Origin: CAINVV01 sp964506325
Lineage (GTDB): Bacteria; Bacteroidota; Bacteroidia; Bacteroidales; Prolixibacteraceae
Length of the DNA: 15,781 nt
Direction: 5' to 3'
Assembly: GCA_964506325.1 (NCBI GenBank)
Contig: CAZDLO010000082.1
Location: forward strand, 1 to 15,781
Under the pieces are notes generated by a model that saw nothing but the letters and a program-made list of their open reading frames with translations, had not been told where the DNA came from and searched no databases. Position numbers and translations under genes: made by a program. Below, piece after piece: positions 1 to 7,621 of this stretch (its first letter is position 1; each line of letters begins with the position of its first letter).

Positions 1-2
1 CA

Positions 3-287
3 ATTTCAAACTTGCAAAAAGTATTTGAAAGCCGCATCAGGCTTGGAATCATGTCAGCCCTCATGGTGAACGACACACTCGATTTCAATGCACTGAAGGA
101 ATTGCTCGGATTGACCGACGGGAACCTTGCCAGCCACCTGAAAGCTTTGGAACAGCAGGAAATTATGGTGGTTTCAAAAAAATTTGTCGGACGGAAGCCA
201 TGTACATCCTACCAGGCAACAGGGCAAGGGAAGGACTTGTTTCGCCTGCACCTTAAAGCACTTGAAGCACTTATAAACAATAAATAA
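3..287 (+). CDS. Winged-helix transcriptional regulator (HTH_34/MarR-like), 5' end outside window
   Basis: Small DNA-binding protein of the winged-helix type often found in Bacteroidota. The frame is open to the left edge (residues I-S-N-L before the first candidate start, a TTG at 12), so the true start is probably upstream of the window and the gene is partial. Visible order: a helix with VFESRIRLGIMSAL, a helix-turn-helix with FNALKELLGLTDGNLASHLKALE, a wing carrying FVGRKPCTSY, then a C-terminal helix (DLFRLHLKALEAL) that in this family makes the dimer. The GNLASHL recognition helix and GRKP wing are typical of the family. It has no sensor domain. creD starts 23 bases after its stop, so the two are probably one transcript, and the regulator may control creD and itself. 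Family call is firm; targets are inferred. Confidence 0.85.
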   Translation: MSNLQKVFESRIRLGIMSALMVNDTLDFNALKELLGLTDGNLASHLKALEQQEIMVVSKKFVGRKPCTSYQATGQGKDLFRLHLKALEALINNK

Positions 288-310
288 TTTTTTTAACCAG
301 TTACTTTGAA

Positions 311-1645
311 ATGCAAAGTACTTTAGAAGCAAAAACAATGGAAAACAAAAGTATTCAACAGTTCATGAACAGTTACAGTGTAAAGATGATCATCGTTTCG
401 GGATTGGCCATTTTACTGCTTATACCCTCTGTTTTGATCATGGAAGTTGTCAACGAACGAATCGAACTGAGCAAAAAGGTTAAAAATGAACTTTTTTCCC
501 AGTGGGGAGGTAAGCAAGTGGTTGCCGGCCCTGTACTGAATGTGCCCTATTCTGTGGCTGAGAAGGGAGATAATGGCTTGATAATCAATGAAAGACATGG
601 TGTGGCGCACTTTCTTCCAGAGACTTTAAAGACGGAAGGGGTATTGTATCCGGAAACAAGGAAACGCGGGATTTATGAAGTTGTGGTTTACCAGGGTAAA
701 CTCAAATTGCAAGGATCTTTTGCGCAACCTGACCCTTCGCAGCTGGATCTTCAGAATGTCAGTTACAACTGGAATGCGGCCTATTTTACCATAGGTATTT
801 CCGATATGCGGGGAATTAAAAACCTGCCTGAATTGATTGTCAACGGTCAAAAAAATAAAGTTGAGCCGGGTGTGCCTGATACCGATTTGTTCCTGTCTGG
901 TATTACTGTAAAAGCGAATTCTGTTGACCTGAAGCAACCCATGAATTTTGAAATGGAATTGGTTTTAAACGGATCCGAAGACCTTTCAGTGGAAGCATTG
1001 GGAAAAACATCGGAAGTGGCAATGAAGTCAGACTGGGCTCAGCCGAGTTTTACAGGGAGTTTTCTTCCGGCAAACAGGCAGGTAACAGCAAAGGGATTTA
1101 CGGCCGACTGGGTGGTGACCCACCTGAACCGAAATTTTCCACAGCAGTGGACCGACAAGAAATACAATACTCACGAGGCTAAACTGGGCGTTGAACTGAT
1201 CATTCCAATTGACCATTACCAAAAATCGATGCGATCGGTAAAATATTCCATCCTCTTTATTGCCCTTAATTTTATCATTTTTATCTTCATGGAAATCAGA
1301 AGTAAGACCAGGATTCATCCATTCCAATATTCCCTTGTGGCTTTTGCGCTGCTCATTTTTTATGCATTGCTGACCTCCATCAGCGAGCAAATTGGTTTCA
1401 ACTGGGCCTACCTTGTTTCAGCAGTAGCCGTTACCGGACTGATTTCCTGGTATGTAAACACAATGTTTGGAAATTCACGCATGGTGGCCTGGGTTACGCT
1501 TTTACAGACGGGATTATATTTGTTCCTGTTCGCTATTCTGCAGTTGGAGGACTATGCATTGCTTGCCGGAAGCATCGGACTGTTTGTTATTCTGGCGATA
1601 ATAATGCGAGCTTCCCGACAGATAAAATGGTATTCTGAAGCATAA
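311..1645 (+). CDS. creD: CreD family inner-membrane protein
   Basis: CreD is an inner-membrane protein tied to envelope stress and beta-lactam response in Gammaproteobacteria (CreBC regulon); its biochemical role is not known. The 444 residues fit the usual length of about 450. Layout: one N-terminal membrane helix (about 24-46), a long periplasmic part (47-310), then about five helices (311-329, 339-357, 361-382, 390-411, 415-434). Family landmarks are VNER (47-50), WGG (65-67), GPVLNVPY (73-80), the LNRNFPQ segment (272-278), the PIDHYQK-to-VKYSILFI join before the helical bundle, and the IKWY tail. The first ATG at 311 gives a nine-residue leader; an in-frame ATG at 338 (MENKSIQQF) is an equally good start and no Shine-Dalgarno decides between them. 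It follows the winged-helix gene closely, a pairing I recall as common in Bacteroidota, and no creB/creC is in view. Confidence 0.92.
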   Translation: MQSTLEAKTMENKSIQQFMNSYSVKMIIVSGLAILLLIPSVLIMEVVNERIELSKKVKNELFSQWGGKQVVAGPVLNVPYSVAEKGDNGLIINERHGVAHFLPETLKTEGVLYPETRKRGIYEVVVYQGKLKLQGSFAQPDPSQLDLQNVSYNWNAAYFTIGISDMRGIKNLPELIVNGQKNKVEPGVPDTDLFLSGITVKANSVDLKQPMNFEMELVLNGSEDLSVEALGKTSEVAMKSDWAQPSFTGSFLPANRQVTAKGFTADWVVTHLNRNFPQQWTDKKYNTHEAKLGVELIIPIDHYQKSMRSVKYSILFIALNFIIFIFMEIRSKTRIHPFQYSLVAFALLIFYALLTSISEQIGFNWAYLVSAVAVTGLISWYVNTMFGNSRMVAWVTLLQTGLYLFLFAILQLEDYALLAGSIGLFVILAIIMRASRQIKWYSEA

Positions 1646-1723
1646 GACGGAAATATTGACGGCTGGTATCGTACAATTGCTACTTGCCAGTCCGGGACAT
1701 GCCAAATTCATACCTGCGGTATT

Positions 1724-1775
1724 TATGTAACCAGCAAAAAAGAGGTCATTCGACCTCTTTTTTGCTGGTTACATA
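1724..1775. terminator. Strong bidirectional hairpin terminator after creD
   Basis: A perfect inverted repeat: 24-base arms at 1724-1747 and 1752-1775 with a four-base loop ATTC. The core is GAGGTC/GACCTC flanked by A6 on the left and T6 on the right, which is the form of a Rho-independent terminator in both directions. The pairing goes well past the A/T tracts through CCAGC/GCTGG, which is longer than a terminator needs. It lies 78 bases after the creD stop and separates creD from the GH3 region. Confidence 0.85.
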
Positions 1776-2242
1776 TTCGAACAATTTGTTTTCATTGCTG
1801 TATATGAACTTTTTTTTTCACCATTGCGGATCACTTGTAGTTTTTACCTGGTTTTAATGAAATTTTTACGGGGATACAGCCATAGCGATGCCTGTCCGGT
1901 GAGAACAAGGACCTGGCAAATTAATATATGGGAATGGAATATTCGCATTGATTCCCGGTTAATTCACTCAAATAATTATTGAATGTATGTGTAAATCAAT
2001 AAATTGAATTTCTATTGGAATATTTATTGCCTTGAATGCATTTTTGAAATGCAATATTCCAGTTATTGTTAATTTTAAGGTTTGTAAGCCAAAAGGATTT
2101 GAAATGTTCAATGGAATATTCCAACAATTCTTTTTCCAGGGATCAATTTCCAATATATCTCTTAATACGCATGTATTATATACATCACATAAAAATTGAT
2201 GCAAGACAGTAAACTCAATTAGTCAACTAACAATACCTTCCC
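1776..2242. other. AT-rich intergenic region upstream of the GH3 gene
   Basis: About 470 bases with no credible gene. The part from about 1920 on is strongly AT-rich and holds four GGAATATTCC-like palindromes and a small hairpin (TGCATTT at 2037-2043 pairing with AAATGCA at 2047-2053). I could not find a convincing Bacteroidota promoter (TTTG then TAnnTTTG) at proper spacing, although the GH3 promoter must lie here because the creD terminator blocks read-through. A 78-codon minus-strand frame (1968-2204) resembles no known protein. Confidence 0.6.
1936..2123. promoter_or_regulatory. Cluster of four GGAATATTCC-like palindromes, possible operators
   Basis: Copies: GGAATATTCG at 1936-1945, GGAATATTTA at 2017-2026, GCAATATTCC at 2051-2060 and TGGAATATTCCA at 2112-2123, the last a perfect 12-base palindrome. 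The first copy is itself enclosed by GGGAAT (1930-1935) and ATTCCC (1951-1956). Centre-to-centre distances are about 81, 34 and 62 bases. All lie between the creD terminator and the GH3 start, so a DNA-binding regulator of the GH3 gene is a plausible reader. The AT-rich context raises the chance background for such words. Confidence 0.4.
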
Positions 2243-4852
2243 ATGAATAAAATTACCCGGTTTCTGCAAAGAACTTTCTTCCTTTTGTTTTGCCTTCCGG
2301 CACTGAATACAAGTGTCAATGCCCAGGCAAAGGAGGCAAAACCTATCTACATGGACTATAACCAGCCTGTCAAGGTCCGTGTTGCAGACCTTTTGTCGAG
2401 GATGACCATGGAGGAAAAATTGATGCAGATGATTTCACGAATTGATACTGCAATCCCCCGTTTGGGTATACCGAAGTATCACTGGGGAGGAGAGGCCGGG
2501 CATTGTGTTGTTGCCAGGGCAAATGATTATGCCACTATCTTTCCGGTAGGAATTGCCCAGGCTGCAACCTGGGACAGGAAACTTAACCGGGCGATTGCCG
2601 ATGCCATGTCGAGTGAAGCCTGGCCTCGGTTCCGCACCGGACTGGACAAGGCAACCTTAACATTCTGGGCCCCGGTTGTTGAAATGGCAAGAGATCCTCG
2701 GTGGGGAAGGACCGAGGAATGCTACGGAGAGGATCCTTACCTGACTGCTCAGCTTAGCCTTGAGTTCGTAAAGGGGATCCAGGGAGATCATCCCAGGTAT
2801 CTGAAAGGCATCGCTGCCCCCAAACATTTTGCTTTAAACAACGAAGAATGGTGCCGGCACAACGGAAACTCAGTTGCAGATGAGCAACTATTGCGTGAAT
2901 ATTACCTGAAGCCTTACCAGGTACTGGTTCAGGAAGGGAAAGCCGAACAAATCATGGCTGCCTACAACAGGTTGAACGGTGTGCCATGTGCCGGGAATAA
3001 ATGGTTGCTGACTGAAGTACTCCGGAAAGACTGGGGTTTTGACGGAACTGTTGTTTCAGACTGTAACGGTATACGCGATTTTTACGAGGGACACAAGTAT
3101 GTGGCAGATGTTGAAGCAGCTATTGCCCTGTCATTGAATTCAGGAATGGATATCGAATGCGGCGACTGTTTCAAAGACCACCTGGCAGATGTGGTGAGGA
3201 AGGGACTGGTTTCAGAAGCAGTTATTGATTCAGCCGTTTTCCGGATAATGGTATCGAGATTTCGTTTAGGGCTTCATGATCCGGAAGAACTGGTTCCATA
3301 TGCCAAAATTCCGTTGTCGGTGGTGGATGGACCCGTGCACCGGGAATTGGCCAGGCAGGCAGCCCGTAAAGCTATTGTGCTGCTTCGGAATGCAGGCGAC
3401 CTGTTGCCTCTCGATAAAGACAAAATCAATTCAATTGCGGTTATCGGACCAGGAGCCAAGGTTTGCCAGTTGGGCGGATATACCGGTGGCTGCTCCAAAG
3501 CAGTTTCACCTCTTGAAGGTATTGCCAATAAGGTAGGACCCGGGAAAGTCCGCTTTGCACAGGGAACAGATATAAAGATAAAATTACCGCTCATTCCTTC
3601 CGAATGCCTCGTACCGGCAGGGGGTAAGGCCGGTGAGCATGGTTTAAAGGGTGAGTATTTCAAACAGGTTGATTGCAAGGGAGAACCGGCCCTGGTGAGG
3701 ATCGATCCTTTGATTGACTTTAATTTTGGCAAGAACGGCCCGATCCCAGAATTTCCCAAAGACTATTTTTCGGTCCGCTGGACAGGCAAACTTATTGCTC
3801 CGGTCACGGGCAGCTATTACATTGGAGGCGAGTTCGACGATGCCATCCGTCTGTACATAGACGGGAATAAAATCATTGACCGAACCAATAACCGCAATGC
3901 ATCTTCTGCCGCGGTAAAAATCGAAGTTGAAAAGGGAAAACAATACGATTTGCTGATTGAATACAACGAACAATGGTATGTTTCCATCATGAAGCTGGGC
4001 GGTGATGTGCCAGATCCCGACAAGTTCAGGGATGCCGTCGAGGCGGCCCGAAATGCAGATGTTGCTGTAGTAGTGGTCGGAACGGATGAAAGTGTTGAGA
4101 AGGAAGGTGTTGACCGTGCTGATCTTAATTTGCCAGGGGATCAGGAAGACCTGCTGAAAGCAGTGCTTCAGGCAAATCCTAGAACCATCATGGTGATGCA
4201 AAACGGGGGTGCCATGAGCATCAATTGGGCAAACCAGAATGTTCCGGCTATCGTGGAAGCATGGTACGGTGGGGAAGAAACCGGCAATGCCATCGCCGAT
4301 GTTTTGTTTGGAGATTTCAATCCTGCCGGTCGTCTGCCAATGACTTTCTACCAATCTTCTGATGACTTGCCTTCGATCAGTGATTATGACATCCGCAAAG
4401 GCCGTACTTACATGTACCCGGATTTTACCAACGGGCAAGGGACAAAAGTCGTCCCCGGGGTACTCTATCCTTTTGGTTACGGGTTAAGCTATACCAGGTT
4501 CAGCTACTCCGGCCTCGTAGTTTCTCCCGGGAAAGCGGATACAAAAGGAATTATCAAAGTCAAAATTGATGTGAGAAATACCGGGAAATTATTCGGAGAT
4601 GAAGTGGTGCAATTGTATGTGTCGGATGAAAAGTCAAGTGTTCTCCGTCCGGTGAAACAACTTGTTGGTTTTGACCGGATATCCCTTCATCCGAACCAGG
4701 TGAAAACCGTAGAATTTGATATACCTGCCAAAGATTTGGCTTTCTGGGATACAAACAAAAAAGCCTTTGTGGTTGAACCGGGGATTTTTTCAGTGATGGT
4801 TGGCAGTTCATCTCAGGATATCCGGGCAAAGGGGCGATTTAAAATCAGATAG
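2243..4852 (+). CDS. Secreted family 3 glycoside hydrolase with PA14 insertion (beta-glucosidase/beta-xylosidase type)
   Basis: Exo-acting retaining glycosidase, probably periplasmic or exported. An N-terminal signal peptide runs to about residue 27 (SVNA before Q-A-K). The GH3 barrel domain (about 40-340) shows DPRWGR (151-156), a KH pair in APKHF (194-195) and VVSDCNGI with the expected nucleophile Asp273. The second GH3 domain begins near 375 (AIVLLRNAGDLLPL) and is interrupted by a PA14 domain at about 468-588 (GEYF, VRWTGKLIAPVTGSY, DDAIRLYIDG). It resumes with GTDESVEKEGVDR, where Glu619 or Glu621 is the likely acid/base, then LPGDQ. A fibronectin-III-like domain closes it (about 770-860, VRNTGKLFGDEVVQLYV). 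The nucleophile loop and HKYV segment look closest to beta-xylosidase-type GH3 enzymes, but specificity cannot be fixed by eye. Length (869) is normal for the PA14 subgroup. It is a single-gene unit between two hairpins. Confidence 0.93.
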   Translation: MNKITRFLQRTFFLLFCLPALNTSVNAQAKEAKPIYMDYNQPVKVRVADLLSRMTMEEKLMQMISRIDTAIPRLGIPKYHWGGEAGHCVVARANDYATIFPVGIAQAATWDRKLNRAIADAMSSEAWPRFRTGLDKATLTFWAPVVEMARDPRWGRTEECYGEDPYLTAQLSLEFVKGIQGDHPRYLKGIAAPKHFALNNEEWCRHNGNSVADEQLLREYYLKPYQVLVQEGKAEQIMAAYNRLNGVPCAGNKWLLTEVLRKDWGFDGTVVSDCNGIRDFYEGHKYVADVEAAIALSLNSGMDIECGDCFKDHLADVVRKGLVSEAVIDSAVFRIMVSRFRLGLHDPEELVPYAKIPLSVVDGPVHRELARQAARKAIVLLRNAGDLLPLDKDKINSIAVIGPGAKVCQLGGYTGGCSKAVSPLEGIANKVGPGKVRFAQGTDIKIKLPLIPSECLVPAGGKAGEHGLKGEYFKQVDCKGEPALVRIDPLIDFNFGKNGPIPEFPKDYFSVRWTGKLIAPVTGSYYIGGEFDDAIRLYIDGNKIIDRTNNRNASSAAVKIEVEKGKQYDLLIEYNEQWYVSIMKLGGDVPDPDKFRDAVEAARNADVAVVVVGTDESVEKEGVDRADLNLPGDQEDLLKAVLQANPRTIMVMQNGGAMSINWANQNVPAIVEAWYGGEETGNAIADVLFGDFNPAGRLPMTFYQSSDDLPSISDYDIRKGRTYMYPDFTNGQGTKVVPGVLYPFGYGLSYTRFSYSGLVVSPGKADTKGIIKVKIDVRNTGKLFGDEVVQLYVSDEKSSVLRPVKQLVGFDRISLHPNQVKTVEFDIPAKDLAFWDTNKKAFVVEPGIFSVMVGSSSQDIRAKGRFKIR

Positions 4853-4924
4853 CAAGGTAACTGTTCCGTGAGCTTTTCTTTTTGTGTACTGCCGCCTAGG
4901 AATTCCGCCTTGAAATGAAAGAGG

Positions 4925-4954
4925 AAAGGCTGTCTGATGGTTCAAACAGCCTTT
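4925..4954. terminator. Hairpin terminator between convergent GH3 and BASS genes
   Basis: AAAGGCTGT (4925-4933) pairs perfectly with ACAGCCTTT (4946-4954). After one C-A mismatch the pairing continues for three more base pairs, leaving a TGGT loop. A short T run follows on the plus strand and a T-rich stretch on the minus strand, so it can serve both the GH3 gene (ends at 4852) and the convergent carrier gene (ends at 4991). Confidence 0.75.
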
Positions 4955-4990
4955 TGATTGGAAAAAAGAATTTTAACAGTAGTTAAGCCA

Positions 4991-5845
4991 TCAGCGTTTT
5001 AGGTTCACAGCATACCCGAACAGGGCGGCAGTGACAAACATTAACAGGCTATAAATGACAGGAGGGACACTCATTACGCCATTGCCGATCACAGTCAGGG
5101 CAATAAAGATGGCGAGCGTTCCGTTATGAATACCAATCTCCATACCGATGGCAATGGCTTGTTTTTCCTGCAATTTCATCAGTCGCGGCAGATAATAACC
5201 GACGGCAATGCTGAGCAGGTTAAAGATTAACGCTGCCATCCCTACCATTCGGAAATAGGAAATGATATTTTCCCTGACCTGGTAAACCACGCCACCAATA
5301 ACGGCTAACAGGAATAATGCGGAGAGTATCTTTACGGGTTTGTCCAGTTTGCCGGACGTTTTGGAGAACTTTGATTTGATTAACATTCCAATCGAAACAG
5401 GAATCAGGACCATCAAAAAAACTTCCACAACCTTTTTGAATTGCATAGGCACAACAGTTCCACTTTCCATGAAATGCTGAATGGCAAAGTTGACAATCAA
5501 TGGCAGGGTGAAAAGCGTTAACAGGCTGTTGACGGCTGTCAGAGTGATATTCAGTGCAACATCCCCCTTGGACAGATGACTGTAAAGGTTGGCAGTGGGG
5601 CCTCCGGGTGAAGCGGAAAGTAACATCAATCCTACCGCCAGTTCCGGTGAGAGCCCAAAGGCCTTGGCTATAAAGTAACACGCAACAGGTAAAATCACCA
5701 TTTGGCTCACGAGTCCGATAAGGATAGCTTTTGGGTAATTGACAACCCGTTTAAAGTCATTCAGCGTGAGTGATAATCCCAGCCCCAGCATTATGATCGC
5801 CAGGGCTAACGGTAATAATACCACATTAAAGAAAGTTGAAGTCAT
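4991..5845 (-). CDS. Bile acid:sodium symporter family (BASS/SBF) transporter
   Basis: Integral inner-membrane carrier of the BASS family, which couples sodium entry to uptake of an organic anion; bacterial members carry varied substrates, so bile acid should not be assumed. The 284 residues are almost all hydrophobic helices, matching the eight-to-ten helix fold. The two crossover regions are clear: SASPGGPTANLYSHLSKGD (77-95) followed by NITLTAVNS, and GMEIGIHNGTLA (234-245). In the structurally studied ASBT from Neisseria the second motif carries a sodium-binding Glu-x-x-x-Gln; here Glu236 is kept and the Gln position is His240. The chosen ATG at 5845 precedes MTSTFFNVV and leads directly into the first helix. 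A perfect -7 box lies 24 bases upstream. It converges on the GH3 gene and shares strand with the GT87-like gene 275 bases upstream, probably as a separate unit. Confidence 0.9.
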   Translation of the reverse strand: MTSTFFNVVLLPLALAIIMLGLGLSLTLNDFKRVVNYPKAILIGLVSQMVILPVACYFIAKAFGLSPELAVGLMLLSASPGGPTANLYSHLSKGDVALNITLTAVNSLLTLFTLPLIVNFAIQHFMESGTVVPMQFKKVVEVFLMVLIPVSIGMLIKSKFSKTSGKLDKPVKILSALFLLAVIGGVVYQVRENIISYFRMVGMAALIFNLLSIAVGYYLPRLMKLQEKQAIAIGMEIGIHNGTLAIFIALTVIGNGVMSVPPVIYSLLMFVTAALFGYAVNLKR

Positions 5846-6120
5846 GATTAATCAGTTATTGGTTCTGTCCAAAAATAGGTTTTTGGGTTTAAGGGAAGTC
5901 GGGGGTATTTGCTTTTTATTCCCGCAAAAACCAATTTTTTCACAAATGTCCGGCAATTTGGACTCGACTTTTCAGGCTTTTGTGACCAATTTTTAAAAAT
6001 TCTGAAATTATGGTCAACCTTTTGCCGGGTCTTCTGGCACAAATTTCCGTAACATACAGTATAGCCAACGGATATAAAGCAGGCCGTTCGCCCCGTAATT
6101 TTTTCGGATAAATGCCGGGA
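5846..6120. other. Intergenic region between GT87-like and BASS genes
   Basis: Holds the putative BASS promoter, a 14-base AT palindrome (AATTTTTAAAAATT at 5988-6001) and no convincing terminator for the upstream gene. Short open frames here overlap one another and resemble nothing known. Confidence 0.5.
5870..5877 (-). promoter_or_regulatory. Bacteroidota-type -7 box for the BASS gene
   Basis: On the minus strand this reads TATTTTTG, a full match to the TAnnTTTG -7 element of Bacteroidota promoters, 24 bases before the ATG. No TTTG is seen at the usual -33 spacing. An inverted repeat (GGTTTTTG at 5878-5885 with CAAAAACC at 5925-5932) sits directly upstream, where an activator or repressor could bind. 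Confidence 0.4.
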
Positions 6121-7275
6121 TTACTTACTAAGTAGTATTGAGGGTCTTGTGTTAAATGTGAAGAAACACATTCTTGCAAAGGCAATGGTTATCAACCATA
6201 AATGCAATGATAAGGACTCAAATAGAAATCGCATAATAACCGGCGGACATATAATATCAACAGGTACGATAATTACCACAACAAGGAGCGCATAAAACAG
6301 AACCAGGTCGAATTTCTGCCGATGATCCTGGCTCCAGTACCAAAGCATAAAACCAAGCATTGACAACAAATGGGTATGGGTATCTGCAGCATTACTGAAT
6401 AGCACCATCCAGGTCATTAGTATACCCAAAACCTGGAGCCGGAAATTTACAGAGCCAAATTTTCTGTAGTTTAACAAAAATAAGCCAGCCAGCAAAAGCA
6501 GGGTCCCAAGTTGGATGTAAATGGAGATGGCGCTGATGTTTCTCCAGGGAATCATGTAAAAAAATGTCTGCCAGGGCCTGCTGTCTTTGTGACCCATAAT
6601 CATATCGATCCAACTTTCGTAATAGGAGAAAATGCTGCCAATCCTGGTGTTGATGAGCGCAATAAAGAAGAAAAGGATGGAAATCAGAAGGACATAGAAA
6701 ATGTTGCGCCAGAATTTCGGATAGCAGAGCAGCAATCCAAGTTGAAACACCCCATACACCTTAACAAAACCTGAAAACAAAATTAGCAGGATAGCCAGGA
6801 ATGGCCTGTCTTTTTCCATGAGGGAAAACGAAAAGAGAAAGATGGATGCCACCATTACATTGGCTTGAAATGATAAAAGTGCGCATGCCAAAATCAAAAA
6901 AGTATACAAAAAGATTCTGTTCTTAATTTCATGGGTAAATCTTTCAGGAAGAGACTGTATAGCGTAAAATAAGAGTGTGTAATTGAAGATGTTCCAAACA
7001 AAGGGACCAATCATTTTGGGCAGGTAGGCAAAAGGAGTAAAAAAGATGTTGAAAACCGGGCCATATAAAAAAACATCAAGTCCTGAAGTCATGTTAAGCC
7101 AGTTCTCTCCGTAAGGTACAATACCTTGCCAGAATAATTTTGTGGACTGACTGAAGATTTTAAAATTGTTCTCTTTTCCGCGGATAACCTCTGAAAAACT
7201 AAGCAGGATTGTTATAACTAATCCCATGATATAGAGATAGTTGGAATTGTTAAATACTTTGAGAAATTTTTTCAT
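6121..7275 (-). CDS. GT87/DUF2029-like integral-membrane glycosyltransferase
   Basis: Polytopic membrane protein of 384 residues resembling family 87 glycosyltransferases (DUF2029), GT-C enzymes that move a sugar, typically mannose, from a polyprenyl-phosphate donor on the outer side of the inner membrane. Features in order: a first helix (about 13-30); an external loop with GIVPYGENW (51-59) and DVFLYGP (67-73); LYGPVFNIFFTPFAYLP (70-86), which matches the Y-x-P...P-x-x-x-L-P pattern after the first loop in this family; QANVMVAS (137-144); a KVYG segment (172-175) in the usual K-x-P-like position; and several more helices to the end, with SNAADTHTHLL (294-304) between two of them. No signal peptide or soluble domain. 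The gene is visibly more AT-rich than GH3, partly because of its Phe/Ile/Lys/Asn content. Acceptor and sugar are unknown, and membership is judged by pattern, so another GT-C family remains possible. Confidence 0.72.
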   Translation of the reverse strand: MKKFLKVFNNSNYLYIMGLVITILLSFSEVIRGKENNFKIFSQSTKLFWQGIVPYGENWLNMTSGLDVFLYGPVFNIFFTPFAYLPKMIGPFVWNIFNYTLLFYAIQSLPERFTHEIKNRIFLYTFLILACALLSFQANVMVASIFLFSFSLMEKDRPFLAILLILFSGFVKVYGVFQLGLLLCYPKFWRNIFYVLLISILFFFIALINTRIGSIFSYYESWIDMIMGHKDSRPWQTFFYMIPWRNISAISIYIQLGTLLLLAGLFLLNYRKFGSVNFRLQVLGILMTWMVLFSNAADTHTHLLSMLGFMLWYWSQDHRQKFDLVLFYALLVVVIIVPVDIICPPVIMRFLFESLSLHLWLITIAFARMCFFTFNTRPSILLSK

Positions 7276-7621
7276 AAGAATATTTTAGCCGGTGAAACCC
7301 CTCTCCCTCCTAATTGTATTAAAAGGGCAGGATTTAATTTTCCTCCGGATTGAGAACAATCAATAATTGATTTTTAAATATAGGTTTTTACTTTAATATC
7401 TCCATTGCCGCTTTGGAATTAAACTACTTAGGCAGCGGGTGTTCATTACTGGCAATGGTCGGAATAAAGTCGCCACCTCACTTCGCCGTCATGCCTCGAA
7501 ATCCGGTTATTCAGGAACCCCCATGTTGGAATGCCATTGAGGATTTCTTCCCATGTTTTCTTTCAAGGTACAACAATGAATGAAAATATTGCGGCAAAAG
7601 AGTTGCCACATGCAGCAACCG
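7276..7621. other. Intergenic region between beta-helix and GT87-like genes
   Basis: About 345 bases with no supported gene. The part next to the GT87-like start is AT-rich, with an inverted repeat AATCAA/TTGATT at 7358-7372 and a TATATTTA on the minus strand that could be a weak -7 box. The middle (about 7430-7560) is richer in G+C and has a 38-codon minus-strand open stretch (7446-7562) with a protein-like residue mix but no start codon and a stop just upstream. A small hairpin (GGCAA 7593-7597 with TTGCC 7603-7607) lies just past the beta-helix stop and might end that transcript. Confidence 0.45.
7593..7607 (-). terminator. Possible weak terminator after the beta-helix gene
   Basis: A five-base stem (GGCAA/TTGCC) with a five-base loop, 15 bases past the stop of the beta-helix gene on the minus strand, followed by an AT-rich run ending in TTTT. 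The stem is short, so this is only a candidate. Confidence 0.25.

Noticed and set aside
1968..2204. A 78-codon minus-strand frame upstream of GH3
   Set aside because: AT-rich intergenic composition, no known family, and it overlaps the palindrome cluster, which supplies its repeated N-I-P residues.
2243..2320. Cys17 in the GH3 signal sequence as a lipoprotein cysteine
   Set aside because: The residues before it (L-L-F) do not fit a lipobox and it sits in the hydrophobic core, so a normal signal peptidase I site near residue 27 is preferred.
3644..4438. A 264-codon minus-strand open frame inside the GH3 gene
   Set aside because: It lies wholly antisense to a well-supported GH3 coding region and its translation shows no recognisable domain; it is a codon-bias shadow.
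5988..6001. AATTTTTAAAAATT palindrome as a terminator of the GT87-like gene
   Set aside because: It contains no G or C pairs and is about 120 bases past the stop; a simple AT palindrome is the better description.
7446..7562. A 38-codon open minus-strand stretch with a protein-like residue mix (for example RWRLYSDH)
   Set aside because: No start codon, a stop directly upstream, and I cannot match it to any family. A gene remnant is possible but unsupported; a translated search would settle it.
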